Shown here piece after piece: positions 18,367-26,904 of a stretch of 64,000 bases of DNA (the first letter of the stretch is position 1; the number at the start of each line of letters is the position of its first letter). The position numbers were made by a program, and so were the translations under genes. The notes under the pieces are model-generated. The model did not search any database and was not told where the DNA came from. It saw only the letters and a list, made by a program, of their open reading frames with translations. The DNA lies in the NCBI GenBank assembly GCA_003979345.1, contig RYVZ01000001.1:124001-188000 (forward strand). The letters run 5' to 3'. Origin of the DNA: Lachnospiraceae bacterium. Lineage in GTDB: Bacteria > Bacillota > Clostridia > Lachnospirales > Lachnospiraceae.

Positions 18367-18973
18367 GAATCCTCACCTCCACCTGAGAGCATTCCATCCT
18401 GAGGAATGCCGCGATCACACTGCTAAGTTCCCGGACATCCGGCGCGTCCGCCCCCGCCGTTCCATATGGTATCATCCCATCCCCCGTGCCCCCATAAGAT
18501 TTTCCTCCCGCAGCCCCCGCTCCTTCACCGATCTGCACCTTAACCTCCCTGACAGGCCGTACACCGATTTCCTCCTCCCGTTTTTCCAACGGACAGAGCG
18601 TAAACAACAATCCGTTTTCTTTGGCATAGACCCCTGCGGTCTCATAACCGTATGGAGCCAGCACGGGATCCAGCGCCGTTTTTATCTCATCGGCAGTTGC
18701 GCGCGCGATCTGCTCCTCCACGATCCCGTTTTCCGTATATCCGGTCTCCTGCAAAATCGTTTCATACTCATATTCAAATTGCTCAAGCCGCGCGCTAAAA
18801 TCTTCATTCGTGCCGTTTTTGATCAGATCAAGCAGCGGTACGATCAAAACCGCAAGTGTCATGATCCGTATGAGCAGCCGCACATAGCGGGCATATTTGC
18901 TCCCGCTGACAAAATGATACATCGTCTGCGCAATGATCATAAATACGCCTGCCGCGCGAATCACATCCAGCAT
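18359..18973 (-). CDS. spoIIIAF: Stage III sporulation protein AF
   Basis: The ATG at 18973 has a GGGGG ribosome site 6 nt upstream and gives 204 residues, the usual family size; the frame runs on upstream into spoIIIAE without a credible start. Two N-terminal membrane segments (about 3-22 and 30-50) precede a soluble domain that resembles the ring-building fold of SpoIIIAG and AH. It contributes to the channel complex on the mother-cell side. Confidence 0.9.
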   Translation of the reverse strand: MLDVIRAAGVFMIIAQTMYHFVSGSKYARYVRLLIRIMTLAVLIVPLLDLIKNGTNEDFSARLEQFEYEYETILQETGYTENGIVEEQIARATADEIKTALDPVLAPYGYETAGVYAKENGLLFTLCPLEKREEEIGVRPVREVKVQIGEGAGAAGGKSYGGTGDGMIPYGTAGADAPDVRELSSVIAAFLRMECSQVEVRILA

Positions 18974-18984
18974 ATCGTTCCCCC

Positions 18985-20046
18985 TTAAAAACCCCTGTTC
19001 GTCGTCACGGCAATGACTGCGATCGTCACAATAAATAGTCCCATCGCACAAGTCATTGTCTTTAACAGCAGCACACTTCCCTCGGACACCTGTTCCACGC
19101 ACCGGCTCATGCGCACATCCGCAACAACGCCGGAGATCGCAGCCGCCGCTTTCAGCGAAAGCGCAAGCAGAAACAGCTTGAACAAAGGCATTGCACACAG
19201 GAAAAGCAGGATCAGGATCCCCGCGACACCGACCGCGTTTTTTACAAGGATCGCAGAGCCGTACACGACATCTGACGCAGTATCCACGAAGCCGCCAATG
19301 CCCGGTATCACGGAAACCAGTTTTTGCAGCGCGCCTGTGCTGACACTGTCAATGACCGGCGTGATCATTCCCTGCAGCAGACCGATTCCGGAAATGACTG
19401 TCACGCAGCATTTGAGCACAAATCCGATTCCTTTTTTGGTAAACGAAAGAATCCCTTCCATTCTTGTATCCGAGCTGATCCCTCCCATAACAGAAAGTAA
19501 TGTATACACATAGATCATCGGTACAACAGCTATCAACAGCAGGTTCTCGACCAGATAGATCACGATCAGCGCCAATTCATAAAAAGCGATCGCCGTTGCA
19601 TGTCCGGCTGCAAACCCGACAGAAAGGCAATAGGTCGGCACTAACAATTTGGAAAAATCAGCGATCGCGACCAGGCTCTCCCGCGTAATGTCCATCCCCT
19701 GCTGCATGATCTTCAGGAGAAGCATTGCCATCAGCAAAAACACAATGTCGTAACTGATGTCTGCAACCTGCCGGCTTTCAAAAAGCTGCCCGAACTGTGC
19801 GAAAACTGCCGAAAAAATTCCAAGGATCAGGATACTGGCAAAAATCAGTTTATACTCCGCAGCTTCCGCGGCAAACGCCTGACGTATACTATCCCATATC
19901 CATTTCAGGCTCAGACCGTTTTCTCCTTTCAGCGCATTCATAACCAAATCAAAAAAGGAAATATCCGCATCCGAAAAGATGCTTCCTATCCGGTCGGACA
20001 ATTCCTGCAGCCCAAGGCTGTCCGTAAAATCGACTGTCATATCCAT
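18985..20046 (-). CDS. spoIIIAE: Stage III sporulation protein AE
   Basis: SpoIIIAE is the multi-pass membrane protein of the SpoIIIA complex. The 353-residue protein has about seven membrane segments from residue 70 onward, including SLGLQELSDRIG at the N-terminus and the family segment VIPGIGGFVDTASDVVYGSA. It lacks the N-terminal signal peptide of the Bacillus protein. The start is fixed by an in-frame stop just upstream and a GGGGGAG site. It is 12 bp from spoIIIAF. Confidence 0.93.
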   Translation of the reverse strand: MDMTVDFTDSLGLQELSDRIGSIFSDADISFFDLVMNALKGENGLSLKWIWDSIRQAFAAEAAEYKLIFASILILGIFSAVFAQFGQLFESRQVADISYDIVFLLMAMLLLKIMQQGMDITRESLVAIADFSKLLVPTYCLSVGFAAGHATAIAFYELALIVIYLVENLLLIAVVPMIYVYTLLSVMGGISSDTRMEGILSFTKKGIGFVLKCCVTVISGIGLLQGMITPVIDSVSTGALQKLVSVIPGIGGFVDTASDVVYGSAILVKNAVGVAGILILLFLCAMPLFKLFLLALSLKAAAAISGVVADVRMSRCVEQVSEGSVLLLKTMTCAMGLFIVTIAVIAVTTNRGF

Positions 20047-20088
20047 TCTACTCCCCCATGTCGCGGCGTATTTTTCACAGACACGCCA

Positions 20089-20475
20089 TCACAGTCCAAA
20101 TTCCTGTATCGTCTGAATGACTGCAAGAATGACCGGCATACCCGCCAATAATACAGTCAATTTCCCGAAAATCTCAATCTGCCCGGCTACCGATGAATAT
20201 CCGGCATCCTTACAGACAGAGCAGGCAAATTCACATAAATAGGTAATACCGATCACTTTTAGCAGAATGCTGAAATACCGGTTCTGTTCTCCCATAAAGC
20301 CTCTGATCTGTGAGAATTCCGTAAGTACCGCGCCAAGCTTATCCATGCCCGCGCCAAAAATGATCATGCTTAAGACGATCCCGATATAAAATGAAAATTC
20401 CTGTCTGCTGCCCTTGAGCTGTACGCCAAGAAAAATTCCCGCAAGTGAAAGAAGAACAATTTTTGCAATATCCAT
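20089..20475 (-). CDS. spoIIIAD: Stage III sporulation protein AD
   Basis: This small integral membrane protein of the SpoIIIA complex has about four membrane segments in 128 residues (MDIAKIVLLSLAGIFLGVQL onward), related to SpoIIIAC. ATG at 20475 is chosen because GGGGA is 5 nt upstream and the length then equals that of the family. Confidence 0.92.
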   Translation of the reverse strand: MDIAKIVLLSLAGIFLGVQLKGSRQEFSFYIGIVLSMIIFGAGMDKLGAVLTEFSQIRGFMGEQNRYFSILLKVIGITYLCEFACSVCKDAGYSSVAGQIEIFGKLTVLLAGMPVILAVIQTIQEFGL

Positions 20476-20490
20476 GTTAATCCCCATGCA

Positions 20491-20513
20491 TATCGCAAGC
20501 AAAGCTTGCGATA
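20491..20513. repeat. Perfect hairpin in the spoIIIAC-AD gap
   Basis: TATCGCAAGC and GCTTGCGATA pair over 10 bp around an AAA loop, between spoIIIAC and spoIIIAD. No T-run follows. It overlaps the start of dispersed element copy 2 and may tune the relative expression of operon parts. Confidence 0.65.
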
Positions 20514-20537
20514 CTGCTTAAATAGAAAATTGAAAAT
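20508..20537. repeat. Dispersed intergenic element, copy 2
   Basis: This copy, with the shared CTGCTTAAATAG core, matches 27 of 30 bases of 9139-9168. It lies between spoIIIAC and spoIIIAD, where most Firmicutes have a very short gap. Confidence 0.6.
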
Positions 20538-20586
20538 CTTTAATTTTTCAATCTACCTCTCCACAGACAGTGTCCGAATGTCAAAA

Positions 20587-20781
20587 TTACATTGCAAACA
20601 ATTTCTGGACGGTCTGGAACAGCTCGTAAATATAAGGAACGATCCAGGTCAGCACCAGAATAAGCCCCGCCAGTCCAACTAAAAAAGCGTGTTCATCCCG
20701 TCCGCTGTGTTTAAGTACCTGACCTAAAATAGTCACAAGTATTCCGACTGCCGCAATCTTAAATATGATACTGATCTCCAT
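20587..20781 (-). CDS. spoIIIAC: Stage III sporulation protein AC
   Basis: The 64-residue protein has two membrane segments (about 5-22 and 32-52, MEISIIFKIAAVGILVTIL and FLVGLAGLILVLTWIV). Length and position match SpoIIIAC, a small membrane part of the mother-cell secretion-like complex. Confidence 0.92.
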   Translation of the reverse strand: MEISIIFKIAAVGILVTILGQVLKHSGRDEHAFLVGLAGLILVLTWIVPYIYELFQTVQKLFAM

Positions 20782-20814
20782 ACGCTTCCCTTACCGTCCC
20801 CGTTCCCGTGCCTG

Positions 20815-21327
20815 TCATAGTAAAACAATACTGAGTACAAGTCCGCCCATCACGCCCATGCACACATACATCCTGCTTTTCGAAGCTGCATCCTCCGACA
20901 AACTCTTTCTTTTTTCCTCCAGCTTCTCCCTGCAGAATGCCGCCTGAATGAGCTGCATGCGGCTGTCCGCAAATTCCTGTGCGGCAAATTCCCGTATGAC
21001 CGCAATGTCTTCTTCTTTCAATGGATATTTCCCCAAAAGTGCCTCGCTTTCTTCGCGCCATATCCGCTCAAATACAGCGCCTTCTCCGCCTGACATACGG
21101 TTCGCGACCGCCGACAGCAGTTTCCCTGCCGCACCTTTCTGACGATCGCCGCCCCGCCTGCATATTTGCTCAAGCTCCGCCTTATGATAGGTAATCTCAC
21201 TCTCCAGATAATAAAAAAACCAAATGAAACGTTCCAGTTCCCGGATTCTCTCATAGCCTGCCCTCTTATAAAAAAGACCAAGTCCCGTCGTTCCAAGCGT
21301 CAGCATGATTGCCCCGATCCATTTCAT
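20815..21327 (-). CDS. spoIIIAB: Stage III sporulation protein AB
   Basis: The 170-residue protein has membrane segments at both ends (about 4-20 and 152-168) and a helical middle (RIRELERFIWFFYYLESEI), as in SpoIIIAB, which resembles the GspF platform protein of type II secretion. It overlaps the spoIIIAA stop by 4 nt (ATGA), implying translational coupling. Confidence 0.93.
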   Translation of the reverse strand: MKWIGAIMLTLGTTGLGLFYKRAGYERIRELERFIWFFYYLESEITYHKAELEQICRRGGDRQKGAAGKLLSAVANRMSGGEGAVFERIWREESEALLGKYPLKEEDIAVIREFAAQEFADSRMQLIQAAFCREKLEEKRKSLSEDAASKSRMYVCMGVMGGLVLSIVLL

Positions 21328-22298
21328 CCGCCGACTCCTCCTGCCGTGCTGTCAGATGTAAGCGGTGCAAACATCTTATCGAGCACCTGACCGATCACTC
21401 CCGGCCTCTTGCTTCCCTGAAGGAGGACATAGCGTTCAAATAACCGGTCTTCCAACAGTGTTCCTATGTACTTACGTTCTGTAAGCTGCTTCACGTCATT
21501 GCCATGTACCGTCGCTACGATCTTGCAGCCGCAGCGACTTGCCTGGGCAATCGCCTCCGCATCCTCTTTTCCGCCGATCTCGTCCACCGCGATCACGCGC
21601 GGATTCATGCTCCGCAACAGCAAAAACATTCCCTCCGCCTTCGGGCAGGCATCCAGCAGATCGGTCCGCATGCCAAGATCATTTTGAAGGACGCCAAGGC
21701 AGCTCCCGCCAATCTCGCTGCGCTCATCCACAACACCGACCGTCATGCCCGAATGCCCGCAGCACCCGTCTGAAAGACAGCGTATCAGGTCACGCAGAAG
21801 CGTTGTCTTTCCACTGCCCGGTGGTGAAATGATCAACGTGTTCAAGAATTCTTCTCCCTCAAATAACTGCGGCATGACACCGTATGCCGCTCCCTTGATC
21901 TGATGCGCGATACGGATATTCATGGCATTGACGTTCTTCATGGAGACCGGCTCATGCTCTTTGCAGACAACTTCTCCGCCAAGTCCGATGCGATGCCCTC
22001 CCACAACGGTCAAAAAACCCTGCCTGATCTCATCCTCATAAGCATACACAGAATAGCCGCATAAATGTGCAAACAGCCTGTCCATGTAGAATTTGTCCGG
22101 ACACAGCGCCCGCCCCGCTTCATAGAGAAGCTCACCGTCTTCAGATAAAAAATATTCTCTTCCGTGTGCATAAATGATGACCGGTCTTCCTACACGCAGA
22201 CGAATCTCCTGAATCTGTTTTAATTTTGCCGCCACATTCCGAAAGCCATGGCGCATCGTATCAGGAAACAGCCCTAAAAACTCCTGTTCCAAATCCAT
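21324..22298 (-). CDS. spoIIIAA: Stage III sporulation protein AA (ATPase)
   Basis: SpoIIIAA is the cytoplasmic secretion-type ATPase of the SpoIIIA complex. The 324-residue protein shows Walker A (ISPPGSGKTTLLRDL, about 145-159), Walker B (NPRVIAVDEIGGKED) and a conserved ATVHG segment. ATG at 22298 is chosen because AGGAGG is 6 nt upstream. It is first in the operon behind a sigma-E-type promoter. Confidence 0.95.
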   Translation of the reverse strand: MDLEQEFLGLFPDTMRHGFRNVAAKLKQIQEIRLRVGRPVIIYAHGREYFLSEDGELLYEAGRALCPDKFYMDRLFAHLCGYSVYAYEDEIRQGFLTVVGGHRIGLGGEVVCKEHEPVSMKNVNAMNIRIAHQIKGAAYGVMPQLFEGEEFLNTLIISPPGSGKTTLLRDLIRCLSDGCCGHSGMTVGVVDERSEIGGSCLGVLQNDLGMRTDLLDACPKAEGMFLLLRSMNPRVIAVDEIGGKEDAEAIAQASRCGCKIVATVHGNDVKQLTERKYIGTLLEDRLFERYVLLQGSKRPGVIGQVLDKMFAPLTSDSTAGGVGG

Positions 22299-22339
22299 GA
22301 CAAGCCTCCTATATCGAAGAGGTACAACCCTCACACCAA

Positions 22340-22367
22340 AGTATATGAACCGGCATATAAAATATGA
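22340..22367 (-). promoter_or_regulatory. Sigma-E-type promoter of the spoIIIA operon
   Basis: The minus strand has TCATATT (22361-22367), a full match to the sigma-E -35 consensus, and CATATACT (22340-22347), 7 of 8 to the -10 consensus, with a 13-bp spacer. It ends about 40 nt before the spoIIIAA start. Mother-cell sigma-E control of this operon is established in Bacillus. Confidence 0.75.
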
Positions 22368-22435
22368 CAGCTTGATCTTGTATGCAAAAAAATACAATGT
22401 TTTTGTTTCTTTTATATGGACATCATAAAAATATG

Positions 22436-22444
22436 TGATATGAT
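22436..22444 (+). promoter_or_regulatory. Extended -10 promoter for the GrcA-like gene
   Basis: TG-A-TATGAT forms an extended -10 element about 50 nt before the ATG. The flanking DNA is almost entirely A and T, and no consensus -35 is obvious. The strong AAGGAGG site follows at 22478-22484. Confidence 0.5.
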
Positions 22445-22492
22445 AATAATAACAATAATGATTACTATTTTATTTTTAAGGAGGATATCACT

Positions 22493-22735
22493 ATGCAGGA
22501 AAATATGGCTCAGGTAGACAATCTTGTAAATTTATTGGACGGTTATGCAACAAAGGGCGGACATCACTTAAATGTCAATGTTTTGAACAGGGATACGCTG
22601 CTTGATGCGCAGAAGCATCCTGAGAATTATCCGCAGCTTACGATCCGTGTGTCCGGCTATGCAGTTAACTTCATTAAACTTACGCCGGAACAGCAGGCAG
22701 ACGTCATCAGCAGAACATTCCATGAAGCAGTCTAA
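22493..22735 (+). CDS. Autonomous glycyl radical protein (GrcA-like)
   Basis: The 80-residue protein is almost only a pyruvate formate-lyase C-terminus: GGHHLNVNVLNRDTL (22-36) followed by the glycyl radical loop RVSGYAVNF, with Gly55 as predicted radical site, and LTPEQQADVISRTF. E. coli GrcA (YfiD, 127 residues) replaces the broken C-terminal segment of oxygen-damaged PFL; this protein would be a minimal version. It has its own promoter and terminator. No pyruvate formate-lyase or its dedicated activase is in the window; a PflX-like radical SAM gene is 24 kb away. Confidence 0.88.
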   Translation: MQENMAQVDNLVNLLDGYATKGGHHLNVNVLNRDTLLDAQKHPENYPQLTIRVSGYAVNFIKLTPEQQADVISRTFHEAV

Positions 22736-22782
22736 AAAAGACTTTCGCTGAAGCGAAAATCTTTCAAAGAATCCGCTATAAG

Positions 22783-22822
22783 AAAGAGACCCCCGCATCA
22801 GCGGAGGTCTCTTTCCTTTTTG
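22783..22822 (+). terminator. Terminator between convergent grcA-like and GH5 genes
   Basis: AAAGAGACC pairs with GGTCTCTTT, extended inward by CCGC with GCGG. A T-run follows on the plus strand. A smaller hairpin (TTTCGCT/AGCGAAA) precedes it at about 22743-22758. It ends the GrcA-like transcript and can act on the convergent GH5 gene. Confidence 0.85.
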
Positions 22823-22833
22823 GAACATTCCCG

Positions 22834-23862
22834 TCAAAGATATTTTATGATCTGTTCGATAATCTTCTCTCTGCACGGATCGGTGATCCCAAAATCTTTT
22901 TCCCGATAGGTCCATGCCGCTCTTCCGATTCCAAACTTGTTAAATGTGGCGGAAACATCCGCATACCAGCGCAGGAGTTTGTCGTCGGGAACACGGTCGA
23001 TCACACCATATTCCCCGCAATAAACCGGGACATCCAGTTTTTCTGCCACCTCAACGGCTGCGCGCATCTCCCGCTCCATATAGGACACATCGATCTGTGT
23101 TCCTTCGAAATCCATAAACGCTTCCGCCTGATCCGTTCCAATATTTTCAGCTGTTTTGCGGCGATAGACTTCTTTCAAATCCGGATAATCCACTTCACAG
23201 TCGGGGCTCATGTGTTCCACCCACGGCGCCTTTTGATGTGTAAACACAAGCGGCTCATAATAGTGGAAATTGAATACGATATGATCATCGTACGGCTTAT
23301 CAAGCAGTGTCAGTCCAAAAATGCTGTTGTTGTAAATGCCCCCGATCAACACCGGATTATCGGGCGCCAGACGGCGGAGTTCGCGGATCGTCCTCGCGGC
23401 GATCCTGTTCCAGAGCACCGCATATTTCTTATCTGTAATCTCGTTAAGCAGTTCAAATGCTACATGATCCGCTTTGCCTGCATAATGCTTTGCGATCTCA
23501 CACCACATTGCCACGAAAATATCCTGATAACGCTCTTCCTCAAAAAATCCATTCTCCTGCTCACCCTTATCAAAAGAAAATCCAGGCGTTTTATGCAGAT
23601 CAAGGATCAGGTTCAGTCCATGCCTTTCGCACCACTCTGCACAGCGGTCAAGGTATCTGAACGCATCCGTCTTGACAAAACCGTCCTCACCAAGCACCAC
23701 GTCATAATCAAACGGCAGACGCACATGGTCTAATCCCCATGAAGCGATCCTTTCTATATCCTCCTCACGAATAAAATTCTCAAGATGCTGCTTTGTATAA
23801 TCCGACTGTGACAGCCAGCCTCCAAGATTTACGCCATGCTGATATCCGGTAAATTTTTTCAT
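22834..23862 (-). CDS. Glycoside hydrolase family 5 (cellulase/glucanase-like)
   Basis: The 342-residue protein has the GH5 TIM-barrel hallmarks: VNLGGWL near the N-terminus, acid/base Glu141 in FELLNEITD and nucleophile Glu284 in YCGEYGVID. No signal peptide is visible, so it likely acts inside the cell on imported beta-linked oligosaccharides, although exact specificity (glucan, mannan or other) cannot be read. It is the third gene of the GH2-AraC-GH5 cluster. Confidence 0.88.
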   Translation of the reverse strand: MKKFTGYQHGVNLGGWLSQSDYTKQHLENFIREEDIERIASWGLDHVRLPFDYDVVLGEDGFVKTDAFRYLDRCAEWCERHGLNLILDLHKTPGFSFDKGEQENGFFEEERYQDIFVAMWCEIAKHYAGKADHVAFELLNEITDKKYAVLWNRIAARTIRELRRLAPDNPVLIGGIYNNSIFGLTLLDKPYDDHIVFNFHYYEPLVFTHQKAPWVEHMSPDCEVDYPDLKEVYRRKTAENIGTDQAEAFMDFEGTQIDVSYMEREMRAAVEVAEKLDVPVYCGEYGVIDRVPDDKLLRWYADVSATFNKFGIGRAAWTYREKDFGITDPCREKIIEQIIKYL

Positions 23863-24001
23863 AGTTAGCCTCCATGCTGCGACTTATTTTTGGGTTTCTA
23901 ATCTCCTTTATAACAGTTCCCGAAAAGAAAATATATCAAAAAACAGAATAAAATATCGTTTATTTAATCTGATTTTCTATGTATTTTTTCCAATCCGTTT
24001 T

Positions 24002-24766
24002 TTACCTGCTTTTTGTATCATCCTCTTTATCGATTCCCACAGAAGAACAGTGATACTTCGCACGGTATTGTTTCGGCGTAAGCCCCGTTTCCTGACGGAA
24101 CTTCTGTATAAAGTAGCTATGGGAAGCAAATGCTAAAAAACTGCTGATCTCAGCGGCTTCATAATCCGAATATTTTAACATCTGACAGGCAGCATCAATC
24201 CTCTTTTTCAAAATATAACGATTCAGCGTCATCCCAGTCTCCGCGCTGAACAGCTTTGACAGATAAGGCACTGACAACCCCAATTGGGCGGCAATCCTGC
24301 TAACGGTGATCTTTTCATGCAGATGATCGTAAATATACTCCATGCTCTTCGTAACCTGATAGCAGAAACCCGATCGCTTATCGACCGCTCTCATGCGCTC
24401 TGTAAAATCCGCGATAAGCTCCGCGTGGATCTGATTGATCTCCCCGGCAGATTCCGCATGGTCAACCGCCCTGATATAAAGATCCGACAGATTATATGCT
24501 GTCTCGCGTTCCATACCGCCCTCGACACAAAAGCGTGTAATAAACGCCACGGTGATGACCAGATGATACTTCAGGTTTCTCAGTCTGTCTCCCGACAATA
24601 CACCAAATCCTTCTCCTCCTAAGGGCAGCGCAAGGGCGCGTGCACCCTCTAGGTCGCCCCGCTTTATACATTCATAAAACTGCATTTCCTGTTCCACAGG
24701 CAAATGGCTGCGTGCATGTTCGCGCATCTCAAATTCAATTTTCGAAAGTTCCTGTTGAATACGCAT
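24002..24766 (-). CDS. AraC-family transcriptional regulator
   Basis: The 254-residue protein has a C-terminal pair of helix-turn-helix motifs (about 155-250, ITVSRIAAQLGLSVPYLSKLFSAE and SYFIQKFRQETGLTPKQYR). The N-terminal part is helical and lacks a recognisable cupin fold; it resembles the short sensor region of AraC proteins in Lachnospiraceae sugar loci. It sits between GH2 and GH5 genes on the same strand and likely controls them. Confidence 0.88.
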   Translation of the reverse strand: MRIQQELSKIEFEMREHARSHLPVEQEMQFYECIKRGDLEGARALALPLGGEGFGVLSGDRLRNLKYHLVITVAFITRFCVEGGMERETAYNLSDLYIRAVDHAESAGEINQIHAELIADFTERMRAVDKRSGFCYQVTKSMEYIYDHLHEKITVSRIAAQLGLSVPYLSKLFSAETGMTLNRYILKKRIDAACQMLKYSDYEAAEISSFLAFASHSYFIQKFRQETGLTPKQYRAKYHCSSVGIDKEDDTKSR

Positions 24767-24807
24767 ACAATCTCCCGAAAAAATGAAAGTATAAAGGTAC
24801 CTGATAT

Positions 24808-26766
24808 TTATTTTGGTACAGACTGCCCAAGCGCCTCTTTCAGCCTCACGGCGATTTCCCGCACCTGTTCCGTATCGACCTTGCAGATCTTGCGATCATA
24901 AGTATAGAATCCGTTTGTCTCATCCTCGACATCGGAAAGCTGTGTATAGACGCAGCCGCATGTGCCGTCCGCGATCGCCGGGAAGATCATTTTTTCATAC
25001 ATGCCGACGATACGCTTTGTCAGTTCTTCCCGGCTCTGGCACTCTCCATAGCCATAATGTCCGATACGGCTGTAACGGTGTTCCGACAGCGTGTACGCAT
25101 ACCCCCCGCACTCGGATACGATCAGCGGACGCTCCGTTTTCGGAAGTTTCATTGTCTTAAAATAAATGTGCCGGCTCTCAAAATCACTCTTCGTCTGCCG
25201 AAACCAGCCGGACGTCGAATCATAGAGCCTCGTGTCATCCAGACTGCGCGCAGTCTCATACATACGGTCACTTTCAAACTGTCCCCATCCCTCATTAAAA
25301 ATCGTATAAGCAATGATGCACGGATGACTATAAAGCTGTCTGATCGTATCTTTCATATGCTGCTCAAAGATTTGTTTCCGCCGCGTGCTGCCGCCCCGCT
25401 TCCGGTCGTCCGCTTTTACCATGCCGAGCATCGGCAGCGCCGTGTCCCTGACAAATGAATAGTTCCCGCTGTTGACCATATCCTGCATCACAAGCATTCC
25501 ATGAACGTCGCAATAATAATAAAAGCATTCCGGCTCCACTTTAATATGCTTGCGCAGCATATTTATGCCAAGCTCCTTCATACGCAGAATATCCCGCTCA
25601 TATTCACGTTCCTCACCCGGCAGATAAATGCCCTCCGGATAATACCCCTGATCTAATACCCCGTGCAGGAAAACAGGTTCACCGTTCAGACAGACCCGCC
25701 GTACTCCCTGAATCTCACGAATTTCGACCGTACGCAATGCAAAATAGCTTTCTACCGTATCCTCTCCCACACTCACGCTCATCGAATATAAATATGGGAA
25801 ATCAGGACTCCACAACCGGGGCCTGTATGCGTGTCCGTCCGCGCATGGCGTCCCCGCAAGTTCAATACGCATCCCTTTTTGCGCAAGCGTCCGTTCATCC
25901 ATGCACTCCTGATATACGCGCATCATCCCGTTCGAAAGCGTCACGCGCACAGTCACCGTAACCGGGCGGTCCGCATCACCGTCATGTGCCGCCGTATCCC
26001 CTTTACGATTGCTGTCATGCCCCCCTGCATCCGGCTTTCCGATGCCGGCACATATCGCCGTATCCGGCTTTCCAATGCCATCATGCACCGCAAGATCCAA
26101 CTTCAGATCAATTCCCTTTAAGTCAGGTGTGATCTGCACGGAACGGATATAACGGTCCGGCACTGCCTCCATCCAAACGCCCTGCCAGATTCCGCTGACC
26201 GGCGTATACCACATGCCGCCGCGCTTTTTACGCTGTTTTCCGTATGGATAATCGTGGGAAAGCGTATCGATCGCAATGACGCTGAGTTCATTCTCCTTAT
26301 CATGTAAAACCGCCTCCGTCGCATCGACTGTCCACGCCAGATAACCGCCTTCATGCTTCGCGAGATACTGCCCGTTCACATACACTTCGGCAGTCTGGTC
26401 AACCGCACCGAAATGAAGTAGAATGCGCTTTCCTTCAAACTGCTTCGGCAGAACAAACGAACGCCGGTATATCAGCTTTGCAGCGACATGACCGCGATAC
26501 CCTGACAGCACGGACTGCGGCGGGAACGGCACCATGACTGTCTGACCGTTACATTCCCACGCTCCGTTTAAGCTCACCCAGTCCTGCCGCCTCATCTGCG
26601 GTCTCGGATACTCTTTCCAAGCCGCAGCCTTTCCTTTTTTCATTTGTATAGACGCCTGCTCACCCGCATCACTCATCAGCGTGTGGTGCCGGTTTCTCAT
26701 ATGCCGGTATCCGCCAAACAGGACTGCCCCCGCCGGAATCAGCCCAAGCCACCATTTTTTCTTCAT
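24808..26766 (-). CDS. Glycoside hydrolase family 2 with N-terminal membrane anchor
   Basis: The 652-residue protein has a sugar-binding jelly-roll (about 55-210), an immunoglobulin-like domain and the GH2 TIM barrel with acid/base in TIFNEGWGQ and nucleophile in LIVSECGG. This fits beta-galactosidase, beta-glucuronidase or related activity. ATG at 26766 has GGGAGG 5 nt upstream. Residues about 5-22 form a hydrophobic segment with Arg-rich flank, suggesting an anchor rather than cleavage. A repeated GIGKPD-containing low-complexity insert interrupts the immunoglobulin-like domain. Confidence 0.88.
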   Translation of the reverse strand: MKKKWWLGLIPAGAVLFGGYRHMRNRHHTLMSDAGEQASIQMKKGKAAAWKEYPRPQMRRQDWVSLNGAWECNGQTVMVPFPPQSVLSGYRGHVAAKLIYRRSFVLPKQFEGKRILLHFGAVDQTAEVYVNGQYLAKHEGGYLAWTVDATEAVLHDKENELSVIAIDTLSHDYPYGKQRKKRGGMWYTPVSGIWQGVWMEAVPDRYIRSVQITPDLKGIDLKLDLAVHDGIGKPDTAICAGIGKPDAGGHDSNRKGDTAAHDGDADRPVTVTVRVTLSNGMMRVYQECMDERTLAQKGMRIELAGTPCADGHAYRPRLWSPDFPYLYSMSVSVGEDTVESYFALRTVEIREIQGVRRVCLNGEPVFLHGVLDQGYYPEGIYLPGEEREYERDILRMKELGINMLRKHIKVEPECFYYYCDVHGMLVMQDMVNSGNYSFVRDTALPMLGMVKADDRKRGGSTRRKQIFEQHMKDTIRQLYSHPCIIAYTIFNEGWGQFESDRMYETARSLDDTRLYDSTSGWFRQTKSDFESRHIYFKTMKLPKTERPLIVSECGGYAYTLSEHRYSRIGHYGYGECQSREELTKRIVGMYEKMIFPAIADGTCGCVYTQLSDVEDETNGFYTYDRKICKVDTEQVREIAVRLKEALGQSVPK

Positions 26767-26845
26767 CACAGACCTCCCGCTGCCGAATATTTCTGTCTTA
26801 CGCAACGATAAACATTTTTATCATAACACATTTATGACCATGATG

Positions 26846-26883
26846 CAAAAAGGTGTCACAGGATTTTCCGTTCCCGTGACACC
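26846..26883 (-). terminator. Terminator between the 227-residue gene and the GH2 gene
   Basis: GGTGTCAC pairs with GTGACACC over 8 bp and is followed by five T residues on the minus strand. It ends the upstream hypothetical gene and isolates the GH2 operon. Confidence 0.85.
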
Positions 26884-26904
26884 AAAAAATGTTTTATATG
26901 ACTG

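Noticed and set aside
22441..22475. AT-rich sequence upstream of the GrcA-like gene that loosely resembles a Fur box
   Set aside because: The matches to the 7-1-7 pattern are poor and could arise from AT-rich composition alone. No FNR or Rex site was found either.
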